A stretch of 64,000 bases of DNA, from assembly GCF_008040105.1 (NCBI RefSeq), contig NZ_VRMG01000004.1, positions 355,256-419,255 on the forward strand. The letters are read 5' to 3'. Both the position numbers and the translations under genes were made by a program. The stretch is from Lacisediminihabitans profunda (GTDB lineage Bacteria > Actinomycetota > Actinomycetes > Actinomycetales > Microbacteriaceae). The notes under the pieces are model-generated. The model worked only from the letters and a program-made list of their open reading frames with translations, searched no databases and was not told the DNA's origin. This document shows, one piece after another, positions 54,228 through 64,000 of the stretch (position 1 is the stretch's first letter; each line of letters opens with the position of its first letter).

Positions 54228-55903
54228 TGAACACGACCCTGCTCTTCGTGCTGCAACTCGGCACCCTCATCCTCCTGCTCGGGCTCGTCTATCGGCCGCT
54301 CGGCGACTACCTGGCCGTCGTCTACTCAACCCAGAAGAACCTCCGGGTCGAGCGCGCGTTCTACCGCCTGATCGGGGTGAACCCCGGATCGGCCCAGACC
54401 TGGCCGGTCTACCTCCGCAGCGTGCTCGCGTTCTCCGCCATCGGCGTGCTCGCGCTCTACGTCGTGCAGCGGACCCAGCAGATCCTGCCGTACTCCCTCG
54501 GCCTGCCGCCGGTCGAACCGTCCACCGCCTGGAACACCGCCATCTCGTTCGTCACCAACACGAACTGGCAGTCATACTCCCCCGAAGCGACGATGGGCTA
54601 CACCGTGCAACTCGTCGGGCTGGCGGTGCAAAACTTCGTGTCGGCCGCCGTCGGAATCGCCGTGGCGGTCGCCCTGATCAGGGGCCTCGCCGCCCGCCGC
54701 TCGAGCACGATCGGCAACTTCTGGGTGGACCTCACCCGCGGCGTCGTGCGGATCCTGCTCCCGCTGTCTGTGATCGCCGCCGTCGTGCTGTTGCTCTCCG
54801 GGGTGATCCAGAACCTCAACGGCTTCCAGCATGTGACGGGCCTCACCGGGGCGACCCAGACGATCCCGGGAGGCCCCGTCGCCTCACAGGAGGCGATTAA
54901 GGAGCTCGGCACGAACGGCGGCGGGTTCTTCAACGCCAACTCCGCGCATCCGTTCGAGAACCCGAACGGCTGGACAAACCTCTTCGAGATCTTCCTCATG
55001 CTGGCGATCCCGGTCTCGCTCGCGCGGACCTTCGGCCGCATTGTCGACGATCACCGCCAGGGCTACGCCATCCTCTCCGCCATGGGCATCATTTGGATCG
55101 TCTCGGCGGGCCTCCTCACCGTGCTGGAGAGCGCGGGGAACGGAACCGCGAGCCAGCTCGCCGGCGGGGCGATGGAGGGCAAGGAGACACGCTTCGGCAT
55201 CGTCGGATCGGCGATCTTCGGCACGACGAGCACCCTCACCTCCACCGGCGCGGTCGACTCGATGCACGACAGCCTCACCTCCCTCGGCGGCGGACTGGTG
55301 ATGATCAACATGATGCTCGGCGAGGTCGCTCCCGGCGGTGTCGGGTCGGGGCTCTATGGCATCCTGATCATGGCGATCGTCGCGGTCTTCGTCGCCGGAC
55401 TGATGGTGGGCCGCACCCCGGAATACCTCGGCAAGAAGATCGGGGCACGGGAGGTGAAGCTCGCGAGCATGTACATCCTGATCACCCCCACGCTCGTGCT
55501 GGCCGGCACCGCGCTCAGCTTCGCGATCCCCGCTGTGCACGACTCGGTCGTGAAGACCTCGATGGCCAACCCGGGCCTGCACGGCTACTCGGAGGTGCTG
55601 TACGCCTTCACCTCGGCCGCCAACAACAACGGGTCGGCCTTCGCCGGGCTCACCGCGAGCACGCCCTGGCTGAACACCGCACTCGGCGTGGCGATGCTGC
55701 TCGGCCGGTTCCTGCCGATCGTGTTCGTGCTCGCTCTGGCCGGCTCGTTCGCCGCGCAGGAGAAGGTGCCGACGACGGCAGGCACGCTGCCCACCCACCG
55801 CCCGCAGTTCATCGGCCTGCTGATCGGCACGATCGTGATCGTGTCCGCCCTCACCTACCTCCCCGTTCTGGCGCTCGGCCCCATCGCAGAAGGACTCAAG
55901 TAA
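54227..55903 (+). CDS. kdpA: Potassium-transporting ATPase subunit KdpA
   Basis: This 558-residue channel-like subunit binds and passes K+. It has about 10 transmembrane helices in four membrane-pore-membrane repeats. Selectivity-filter-like sequences are visible in [56 protein letters not shown] and [13 protein letters not shown]. Length matches the Escherichia coli protein (557). The frame is open far upstream, but the ATG at 54227 overlapping the kdpF stop is the correct start. Fourth gene in order in the operon after the two small ORFs' region, translationally coupled. Confidence 0.97.
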   Translation: MNTTLLFVLQLGTLILLLGLVYRPLGDYLAVVYSTQKNLRVERAFYRLIGVNPGSAQTWPVYLRSVLAFSAIGVLALYVVQRTQQILPYSLGLPPVEPSTAWNTAISFVTNTNWQSYSPEATMGYTVQLVGLAVQNFVSAAVGIAVAVALIRGLAARRSSTIGNFWVDLTRGVVRILLPLSVIAAVVLLLSGVIQNLNGFQHVTGLTGATQTIPGGPVASQEAIKELGTNGGGFFNANSAHPFENPNGWTNLFEIFLMLAIPVSLARTFGRIVDDHRQGYAILSAMGIIWIVSAGLLTVLESAGNGTASQLAGGAMEGKETRFGIVGSAIFGTTSTLTSTGAVDSMHDSLTSLGGGLVMINMMLGEVAPGGVGSGLYGILIMAIVAVFVAGLMVGRTPEYLGKKIGAREVKLASMYILITPTLVLAGTALSFAIPAVHDSVVKTSMANPGLHGYSEVLYAFTSAANNNGSAFAGLTASTPWLNTALGVAMLLGRFLPIVFVLALAGSFAAQEKVPTTAGTLPTHRPQFIGLLIGTIVIVSALTYLPVLALGPIAEGLK

Positions 55904-55907
55904 CACC

Positions 55908-58055
<2,148 letters not shown>

Positions 58056-58087
58056 ACCCCTCGACCCCAGAAACGGATTTTGAAACA

Positions 58088-58699
58088 ATGAGCTCAGCAC
58101 GCGGCACGACCCGGCAATACTGGGTCGCCCTCAAGGCCATGGTCGTCTTCACGGTCGTTCTCGGCATCGGCTACCCCGCGCTGATCGGCGCGATCGGGTT
58201 ACTCGCTCCCGCCCAGGCGAACGGGTCGCCGGTCGCCGTCGACGGCAAGACTGTCGGCTCGAGCCTGATCGGCCAGAGCTTCACGAACAGGGCGGGAGGC
58301 GCGCTCCCCCAGTGGTTCCAGTCCCGGCCGTCGGCCGCGGGCACCGGCTACGACGCGGGCGCGTCCGGGGGAAGCAACCAGGGCACCGAGAGTGGGACAC
58401 TGGCTTCAGCGATCAAGGATCGGAAGGCGGCCATTGCGAAGAGCGACGGAGTTGACCCGGCTTCCATCCCGCCCGACGCCCTCACCGCCTCGGCCTCGGG
58501 CCTCGACCCGCAGATCAGCCCGGAGTACGCCCGCGAGCAGGTGGCACGGGTCGCCGCGGCCCGAAGCCTGCCGCGGGCGTTGGTCGCGCAGCTCGTCGAG
58601 CGTTTCGTCACCGGACGCTCGCTCGGCTTCATCGGCGAACCGACAGTCAACGTGCTCGAACTCAACATCGCGCTCGCGGCGCTCGACCCGTCCAACTGA
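58088..58699 (+). CDS. kdpC: Potassium-transporting ATPase subunit KdpC
   Basis: This 203-residue subunit has one N-terminal transmembrane helix (LKAMVVFTVVLGIGYPALIGAI) and an extracytoplasmic domain. Its typical segments are GSSLIGQSFTNRAGGALPQW then FQSRPSAAG, ASGSNQG-like residues, and GLDPQISPEYAREQVARVAA near the end. The ATG at 58088 lies 32 bases after the kdpB stop. Fully normal length. Confidence 0.96.
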   Translation: MSSARGTTRQYWVALKAMVVFTVVLGIGYPALIGAIGLLAPAQANGSPVAVDGKTVGSSLIGQSFTNRAGGALPQWFQSRPSAAGTGYDAGASGGSNQGTESGTLASAIKDRKAAIAKSDGVDPASIPPDALTASASGLDPQISPEYAREQVARVAAARSLPRALVAQLVERFVTGRSLGFIGEPTVNVLELNIALAALDPSN

Positions 58700-58713
58700 C
58701 TGATGGCGCCGCG

Positions 58714-61200
58714 ATGACACGAGGAATCCTGCAGGTCTACCTCGGGGCCGCCCCGGGAGTGGGCAAGACCTTCAGCATGCTCGAGGAGGGCCGCCGCCTC
58801 CGGGAGAAGGGCCTGGACGTGGTCGTGGGACTGGTCGAAACCCATGGCCGGGCCGAGACCGCTCGCCTGGCGGAGGGTCTCGAGCTGATTCCCCGGCTTC
58901 GCGTCGCCCATCGCGGGGTTGAGCTCGGCGAACTCGACCTCGGAGCCCTCATCGCCCGCAGGCCGGACTGGGCCCTCGTCGACGAACTCGCGCACACGAA
59001 TGCGCCGGGTTCGCGGAACGACAAGCGCTGGCAAGACGTGCAGGAGCTTCTCGAGGCCGGCATCAATGTGATCTCGACCGTCAACATCCAGCACATCGAT
59101 AGCCTCAACGACGTGGTGCAGTCGATCACCGGCGTGACCCAGCGGGAGACGATTCCGGATTCCGTGCTGCGGTCGGCCGACCAGATCGAGGTGGTGGATC
59201 TGGCGCCCGAGGCGCTGAGAACCCGCCTGTCCGGCGGCCAGATCTACCCGGCCGGCACCATCGACGCCGCCCTGTCCAACTACTTCCGGCTTGGCAACCT
59301 CACGGCGCTCCGCGAGCTCGCGCTGCTCTGGCTTGCCGACGAGGTGGATGTCGCGCTGCAGGAATACCGGAACGAACACGGGATCCGCGGCAAGTGGGAG
59401 GCCCGCGAGCGGGTCGTCGTGGCGCTGCCCGGCGGCGCGGAGGGCGAGACGCTGATCCGCCGCGGGGCGCGGATCGCTGCACGGTCCAGCGGCGGGCAAC
59501 TACTGGCCGTGCACGTGGCGAGCTCCGATGGACTGGCCGAGTCGAACCCGGCAGCGCTTCTCTCCCAGCGCACCCTCGTCGAGAGCCTCGGCGGCAGCTA
59601 CCACCAGGTGGTCGGCGACAGCACCCCGACCGCGCTCGTGGAATTCGCCCGGGGCGTCAACGCGACCCAGCTCGTGATCGGGGTGAGCCGCCGGTCGCGG
59701 CTCACGGCGTTCCTCACCGGCCAGGGAATCGGCGCGACGGTGATCAGGGCATCGGGCGACATCGACGTGCACATCGTTTCTCACGCGTCGGCCGGCACCC
59801 TCCAGTTGCCGCGCTCCCGCGGCGCGCTCACCGTGCGGCGTCGACTCGGCGGCTTCGTTCTCGCGGTGCTCGGACTCCCGCTGCTCACCCTCCTGCTCAG
59901 CTCGTTCCGCAGCGCCGAGTCGCTCGTGAGCGAGGTGCTCGCCTTTCAGCTCCTCATCGTGGTCGTCGCCCTCGTCGGCGGAATCTGGCCGGCGGTCACC
60001 GCCGCCGTGTTCGCCGGCCTCGCACTCGACTACTTCTTCGTCGAACCGCTCTACCGGGTCACCATCGCCAACCCGCTCCACCTCCTGGCGCTGCTCATCT
60101 TCCTCATCATCGCCGTGCTCGTCAGCCTCGTCGTGGACCAGGCGGCGAGCCGCAGCCGCGCCGCCAAGCGATCCGCCGCCGAGGCCGAGACCCTGGCGAC
60201 GGTGGCGGGCAGCATCATCCGGGGCGAGAACGCGGTGGAGGCCCTCGCCAACCGGCTGCGCGAGGTCTTCGGCATGACCAGCGTCACGGTGAACTACAAG
60301 GACACCCAGCTCTACGAGGCCGGTGCGGTGACGAGCGGCGACAACGACAAGCAGACGGTGGTGCCCCTGAGCGACCAGGGCAGCGTCGTGCTGCGCGGTC
60401 GGGATCTTCAGGCCTCCGACCGGCGCATCCTCGACGCCTTCCTGTCCCAGATCGAGGCGGCCTTGGTTCAGAACGAGCTGCGTACCGCGGCTCAGGGCAT
60501 CCGTCCCCTCGAGGAGGCCGATCGGCTGCGTACCGCCCTCCTCGCGGCCGTCGGCCACGACCTGCGCACCCCGCTCTCCTCGGCGACGGCCGCCGTGTCG
60601 AGCCTGCGCAGCACGGATGTGGACTGGAGCGACCGGGACCGCGAGGAACTGCTCGCGACGGCCGAGGAGTCGCTTCACCGCCTCGCCGACCTGGTGAACG
60701 ACCTGCTCGACGCGAGTCGGCTGCAGGCCGGAGTCTTGCCGATCTCCCTCGCAACCGTCGGTCTCGACGAGATCGTCCCGCTCGCGCTCGACGAGCTCAA
60801 GGTGCCGCTCGGGCGCGTTCGGGTAGACGTGGCGCCCGACCTGCCCGCGGCCACCTGCGACCCGGTGCTCGTGCAGAGGGTGCTCGTCAACCTCATCGCG
60901 AACGCCCTGCGCTACTCCCCGGAAGACGCACCGCTCATCATCACCGCGAGCAGCTTCGGCGAACGGGTTGAGCTGCGCGTGATCGACCGGGGTCCCGGCA
61001 TCCCGAAGGAGCGGCTCGCCGAGGCGTTCCAGCCGTTCCAGCGGCTCGGGGACACCGATAACACCACCGGGGTCGGCCTCGGGCTCGCCCTCGCCAACGG
61101 CTTCATGGAGGCGATGGGCGGAAGTCTTGAGGCGGAAGACACGCCGGGCGGCGGCCTTACGATGGTGATCTCGCTGCCCACGGGAAAGGGACACCGATGA
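58714..61200 (+). CDS. kdpD: Osmosensitive K+ channel histidine kinase KdpD
   Basis: This 828-residue sensor kinase has an N-terminal KdpD domain with a Walker A motif (YLGAAPGVGKTFSMLEEG) and a Walker B-like DWALVDELAHTNAPGS. A universal-stress-protein-like domain spans about 225-350. Four transmembrane helices lie near 375-480. A GAF-like region follows (about 495-600). The HisKA domain has phospho-acceptor His615 in AVGHDLRTPLSS, and the HATPase domain has NLIANALRYSPEDAPL and DRGPGIPKERL. It senses K+ or turgor stress and phosphorylates KdpE. It overlaps kdpE by four bases. Confidence 0.96.
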   Translation: MTRGILQVYLGAAPGVGKTFSMLEEGRRLREKGLDVVVGLVETHGRAETARLAEGLELIPRLRVAHRGVELGELDLGALIARRPDWALVDELAHTNAPGSRNDKRWQDVQELLEAGINVISTVNIQHIDSLNDVVQSITGVTQRETIPDSVLRSADQIEVVDLAPEALRTRLSGGQIYPAGTIDAALSNYFRLGNLTALRELALLWLADEVDVALQEYRNEHGIRGKWEARERVVVALPGGAEGETLIRRGARIAARSSGGQLLAVHVASSDGLAESNPAALLSQRTLVESLGGSYHQVVGDSTPTALVEFARGVNATQLVIGVSRRSRLTAFLTGQGIGATVIRASGDIDVHIVSHASAGTLQLPRSRGALTVRRRLGGFVLAVLGLPLLTLLLSSFRSAESLVSEVLAFQLLIVVVALVGGIWPAVTAAVFAGLALDYFFVEPLYRVTIANPLHLLALLIFLIIAVLVSLVVDQAASRSRAAKRSAAEAETLATVAGSIIRGENAVEALANRLREVFGMTSVTVNYKDTQLYEAGAVTSGDNDKQTVVPLSDQGSVVLRGRDLQASDRRILDAFLSQIEAALVQNELRTAAQGIRPLEEADRLRTALLAAVGHDLRTPLSSATAAVSSLRSTDVDWSDRDREELLATAEESLHRLADLVNDLLDASRLQAGVLPISLATVGLDEIVPLALDELKVPLGRVRVDVAPDLPAATCDPVLVQRVLVNLIANALRYSPEDAPLIITASSFGERVELRVIDRGPGIPKERLAEAFQPFQRLGDTDNTTGVGLGLALANGFMEAMGGSLEAEDTPGGGLTMVISLPTGKGHR

Positions 61201-61886
61201 TGCGCGTTCTCGTGGTGGATGACGATGCCCAGATTTTGAAGGCCCTGCGAATCAACCTCGCCGCGCGTGGCTACGACGTGTCGCTCGCTCGGTCGGGACC
61301 GGAGGCGCTGGATGTCGCGGCGAAGGTGAAGCCCGACATCGTCGTGCTCGACCTCGGGCTGCCCGGTTTCAGCGGCCTCCGGGTGATCGAGGGTCTCCGG
61401 GGCTGGACCGATGCCCCGATTCTCGTGGTGAGCGGGAGGTCGGACTCCGCAGACAAGGTCGACGCTCTCGACGCGGGGGCCGACGACTACGTCACCAAGC
61501 CGTTCGCCATCGACGAGCTTCTCGCGCGCATCCGGGCCCTCGGTCGCCGGGCCCTCGCCGAGCCAGAGGAGCCGGTGACTCGCTTCGGCAACGTCACCGT
61601 AGACCTCGCCGCCCATACCGTCGACCGCACCGAGTCTGGCGTGTCGACTCCGGTGAAGCTCACCCCCACCGAGTGGCACATCCTCGAGGTGCTCGTGCGC
61701 AATCCACGCCGCCTGATCACGAAAAACTTCCTCCTCACCACCGTCTGGGGGCCGGCCTACGAGAACGAGGACGGCTACCTTCGCCTCTACCTGGCCCAGT
61801 TGCGCAAGAAGCTCGAGCCGGAGCCGTCGCGCCCCCGCTACCTGCTCACCGAGCCGGGAATGGGGTATCGCTTCTCCCCCGATTGA
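61197..61886 (+). CDS. kdpE: KDP operon response regulator KdpE
   Basis: This 229-residue OmpR-type regulator has the phospho-acceptor Asp52 (DIVVLDLGLPG), the acidic pocket VVDDDAQ and Lys in YVTKPFAIDELLARI. The winged-helix DNA-binding domain (about 130-229) includes VKLTPTEWHILEVLVRNPRRL and LLTEPGMGYRF. It activates kdp transcription when phosphorylated by KdpD. The GTTAGG repeats upstream of the operon are candidate targets. Confidence 0.96.
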   Translation: MMRVLVVDDDAQILKALRINLAARGYDVSLARSGPEALDVAAKVKPDIVVLDLGLPGFSGLRVIEGLRGWTDAPILVVSGRSDSADKVDALDAGADDYVTKPFAIDELLARIRALGRRALAEPEEPVTRFGNVTVDLAAHTVDRTESGVSTPVKLTPTEWHILEVLVRNPRRLITKNFLLTTVWGPAYENEDGYLRLYLAQLRKKLEPEPSRPRYLLTEPGMGYRFSPD

Positions 61887-61934
61887 TCCTCGGATCCCTT
61901 CACATCCGTCGTGGACCCTGCCTACAGTGGCCGT

Positions 61935-62354
61935 ATGGAGTCTCGAAACATCAGCGTCGCGATCGACCGGCCAGACGAGGCGGTGTATGCCTTCGCCGCC
62001 GACCCGGCCAACCTGCCGCTGTGGGCGGCCGGCCTCGGGAGTTCGATCGAACTCGTCGACGGCCGCTGGATCGCCGAAACCTCCGGCGGAAGCGTGGTCG
62101 TCGAGTTTCTGCCGAGCAACGACTTCGGCATCCTGGACCACGTCGTCACGCTGCCGAACGGCGAGAGGGTGCTCAACCCCATGCGCGTGATCGGCTACCG
62201 GGACCGGAGCGAGGTGGTCTTCACCCTCAACCGAAGGCCCGGGATGACCGACGAGGAGTTCGAATCGGACGCCGCGGCCGTCGCCGCCGACCTCGCGACG
62301 CTCAAACGCGTGCTCGAGCAACGGCCGGAATCCCCGGACCGCGTTCGCGGTTAG
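61935..62354 (+). CDS. SRPBCC-fold protein (polyketide cyclase-like)
   Basis: This 139-residue protein with the helix-grip fold starts SRNISVAIDRPDEAVYAFAA, with the typical first strand and Trp-containing helix (DPANLPLWAAGLG). Strands follow in VVVEFLPSNDFGILDHVVTL and VVFTLNRRPGMTDEEF. Small SRPBCC proteins bind hydrophobic ligands, but their substrates are usually unknown. I begin at the ATG at 61935; the upstream frame is only leader sequence. It lies downstream of kdpE but is separated by 48 bases and is probably not part of the K+ response. Confidence 0.85.
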   Translation: MESRNISVAIDRPDEAVYAFAADPANLPLWAAGLGSSIELVDGRWIAETSGGSVVVEFLPSNDFGILDHVVTLPNGERVLNPMRVIGYRDRSEVVFTLNRRPGMTDEEFESDAAAVAADLATLKRVLEQRPESPDRVRG

Positions 62355-62362
62355 ATAGTCCC

Positions 62363-63097
62363 ATGTCGACGAATCAGGAAGCCACGCCGTCCCAGCACTC
62401 GAATGAGCCCCACGGAGCCGGTGTCGCGAGCAAGCTCAACTGGCTGAGGGCCGGTGTGCTCGGCGCCAATGACGGAATCGTTTCTGTCGCGGCCATCGTC
62501 GTGGGTGTGGCCGGAGCCACGCCGGCAGTGGCCGCCATCCTCACCGCCGGTGCCGCCGGTCTCGTGGGCGGCGCCATCTCGATGGCCCTCGGCGAGTACG
62601 TCTCCGTGAGCAGCCAACGGGACAGCCAGCGGGCGCTCATCGCCAAGGAACGCCGCGAGCTCGTCGAACAGCCGGAAGAGGAGTTGGCGGAACTCACTGG
62701 CCTGTACCAGTCCAAGGGCCTCTCGGCCGAGACTGCGCGAGCTGTCGCAATCGAACTCACCGAGCATGACGCGCTCGCGGCGCACCTCGACGCCGAACTC
62801 AACATCGACGAGGCGGATGTCGTGAGCCCGTGGCAGGCCGCCGGCGCCTCGGCGCTGGCCTTCACGATCGGCGCGATCCTGCCGATGCTCTCGATACTTC
62901 TCCCGCCGGCCAACGTGCGCGTGCCGGTGACGTTCATCGCGGTCCTGGTGGCCCTCGCTGCTACCGGCACCACGAGCGCCCTGATCGGCGGAAGCCCCGT
63001 GCTGCGGGCGACGCTGCGGGTGGTGATCGGCGGCGCAATCGCCCTCGCCGCAACCTACATCATCGGTTCGCTTCTCGGCACGTCCGGCATCGCCTAG
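62363..63097 (+). CDS. VIT1/CCC1-family metal transporter
   Basis: This 244-residue membrane protein of the vacuolar iron transporter family is likely to export Fe2+ or Mn2+. The first helix has WLRAGVLGANDGIVSVAAIVVGVAG. The second has GGAISMALGEYVSVSSQRDSQ, the family signature. A cytosolic charged helical domain with many Glu (ERRELVEQPEEELAEL) may bind metal ions. Three more helices complete the pore. It starts 8 bases after the SRPBCC gene, so the two are probably co-transcribed. Confidence 0.92.
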   Translation: MSTNQEATPSQHSNEPHGAGVASKLNWLRAGVLGANDGIVSVAAIVVGVAGATPAVAAILTAGAAGLVGGAISMALGEYVSVSSQRDSQRALIAKERRELVEQPEEELAELTGLYQSKGLSAETARAVAIELTEHDALAAHLDAELNIDEADVVSPWQAAGASALAFTIGAILPMLSILLPPANVRVPVTFIAVLVALAATGTTSALIGGSPVLRATLRVVIGGAIALAATYIIGSLLGTSGIA

Positions 63098-63235
63098 GCG
63101 CCGGCGGCACAGAGGCCACGCCGTCACCCCCGTCCCGCTCCTGCAGGCGCGTCCTTAGGGGCCTCGGTGCGCTCGGGCCTCCCTGCGCGGGGGGCGTCTA
63201 CCGCTGGGATGGTGGCCGCGGCTCCGGTGTGTGCG

Positions 63236-64000
63236 TCATTGCCGCATGGTGCGTGCCTCCGGTCGCGGTGGCAGTGTGGGCAGGGGTGGTTTCCCGCCGC
63301 GTCGTGGTCGCTGGTGGGGGTCGATGGTTGCGGGTGGGGTGAACCAGGGGATGTTGTCGGTGACGTGGATGCCCCAGCCGTTGCGGTGGATGGTGTGGTG
63401 GTGGGCGGTGCAGAGCAGGATCCCGTTGGCGAGGTTCGTTTCTGGTTGGTTTGACCACCAGCGGATGTGGTGGGCTTCGGTGTGGCTGGGGGGTTTCAGG
63501 CAGCCGGTGATGGCGCAGCCGCCGTCGCGTTCGGCGAGGGCGAGTCGTTGCGGGCGGCTGAACAGGCGCCGGGTGGCGCCGAAGTCGAGGACTTCGCTGG
63601 CGCCGCCGAGGATGGCGGGGATGATCCCGGCGTCGGCGGCCAGGCGTCGGGCGGTCCCGGCGGAGATCGGTTGCTCGATGCCGTCGATCTGTGCCTCGCC
63701 GAGCCCGGTCAGCAACGAGTCGAGGGTCATCCGCACGATGATCGTGGTTGCCGGCAGCGGGACGGCCTGGTTGTCGCAGCCGATCGCGTGCCGGGCCATG
63801 TCCACCACCGCGTCCGCCGCCATCTGGCCCAGCGTGCGGGTATCCGGCACCGGATCCTCCGCACCGGCGCGGCGATCGGTGCTGTCATCCGCGGCACCGT
63901 TGTCGGGGGTGAAGTGGGGGGCGTGCAGGGCGGCGCCGACCTGGACGTCGATCGCGGCATCGAGGTAGGCGCTGGAGAGCGGGTCGAGGTCGAGCCGGTA
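63236..64000 (-). CDS. DUF222/HNH endonuclease-domain protein, C-terminal part (runs off the window)
   Basis: The frame is open to the window edge. The visible 254 residues include the C-terminal part of the DUF222 region (YLDAAIDVQVGAALHAPHF, then TIIVRMTLDSLLTGLG and GTARRLAADAGIIPAILGG). A C-terminal HNH module follows, with the zinc and catalytic residues in DGGCAITGCLKPPSHTEAHH then IRWWSN, NGILLCTAHHHTIHRNGW. These multi-copy DUF222/HNH proteins are typical of Micrococcales and are thought to be spread by intragenomic or horizontal transfer. The true start and the rest of DUF222 are outside. Activity is unproven. Confidence 0.9.
   Translation of the reverse strand, partial: YRLDLDPLSSAYLDAAIDVQVGAALHAPHFTPDNGAADDSTDRRAGAEDPVPDTRTLGQMAADAVVDMARHAIGCDNQAVPLPATTIIVRMTLDSLLTGLGEAQIDGIEQPISAGTARRLAADAGIIPAILGGASEVLDFGATRRLFSRPQRLALAERDGGCAITGCLKPPSHTEAHHIRWWSNQPETNLANGILLCTAHHHTIHRNGWGIHVTDNIPWFTPPATIDPHQRPRRGGKPPLPTLPPRPEARTMRQ

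Noticed and set aside
59500..61194. A 564-codon minus-strand frame opposite kdpD
   Set aside because: Antisense shadow rich in Arg, Glu, Gly and His.

Overview
The window is one continuous stretch of a high-GC actinobacterial chromosome, most likely from the family Microbacteriaceae (order Micrococcales). The evidence is strong G/C bias at third codon positions, frequent GTG and TTG starts, and a set of actinobacteria-specific families: DUF3000, DUF3093, DUF3159, DUF3710, DUF4191, DUF4193, a DUF7455-like zinc protein, SepH and polyphosphate glucokinase. I cannot name the genus. No rRNA, tRNA, CRISPR array, prophage or intact insertion sequence was seen.

Layout. 1-5.7 kb: end of an alpha/beta-hydrolase-like gene, then DUF3000, RNase D, and a thiolase plus hydratase/dehydrogenase pair for beta-oxidation. 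5.8-8.5 kb: a small accessory island with an AbiEi/DUF559-like gene bracketed by two copies of an 86-bp palindromic repeat, then a MerR-controlled aldo/keto reductase. 8.5-17.4 kb: dxs, acnA, DUF3159, DUF3710 and dut on the minus strand, then DUF3093, DUF4193 and sepH. 17.4-27.3 kb: topoisomerase IV genes parC and parE facing each other, separated by small accessory genes, two 93-bp palindromic repeats and a permease. 27.3-32.5 kb: sigA followed by four minus-strand genes resembling MurT, GatD and alanine racemase. 32.8-43.9 kb: MFS transporter, PAC2 protein, pepA, lpdA, sucB, a membrane-anchored pseudokinase, lipB, lipA and DUF4191. 44.0-50.7 kb: a nitrogen block of glnA (with a double GlnR-type operator), glnE and glnA2. 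50.7-53.9 kb: an nadE remnant, panB, map and ppgK. 54.0-61.9 kb: a complete kdp potassium-uptake operon with its sensor and regulator. 62-64 kb: SRPBCC protein, VIT-family transporter and the C-terminal part of a DUF222/HNH protein.

The most unusual region is 27289-31184. The MurT-like ligase has no cysteine, so it lacks the usual zinc ribbon. Its GatD-like partner has glycine at both positions where the glutaminase Cys and His belong (94 and 189). The next two genes are complementary halves of an alanine-racemase-type enzyme: one keeps the PLP lysine but lacks the catalytic tyrosine segment, the other lacks the lysine and most of the barrel but keeps the tyrosine segment. Microbacteriaceae have group B peptidoglycan, in which the alpha-carboxyl of D-Glu at position 2 carries the interpeptide bridge, often through a D-diamino acid, instead of an amide. 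My inference is that this operon makes the bridge: a heterodimeric racemase supplies the D-amino acid and the MurT/GatD-like complex attaches it to D-Glu.

Other points of interest are two families of dispersed palindromic repeats, an intergenic array of inverted GTCCTGCA words, a dyad upstream of acnA, a truncated nadE and a tiny membrane peptide ahead of kdpF.
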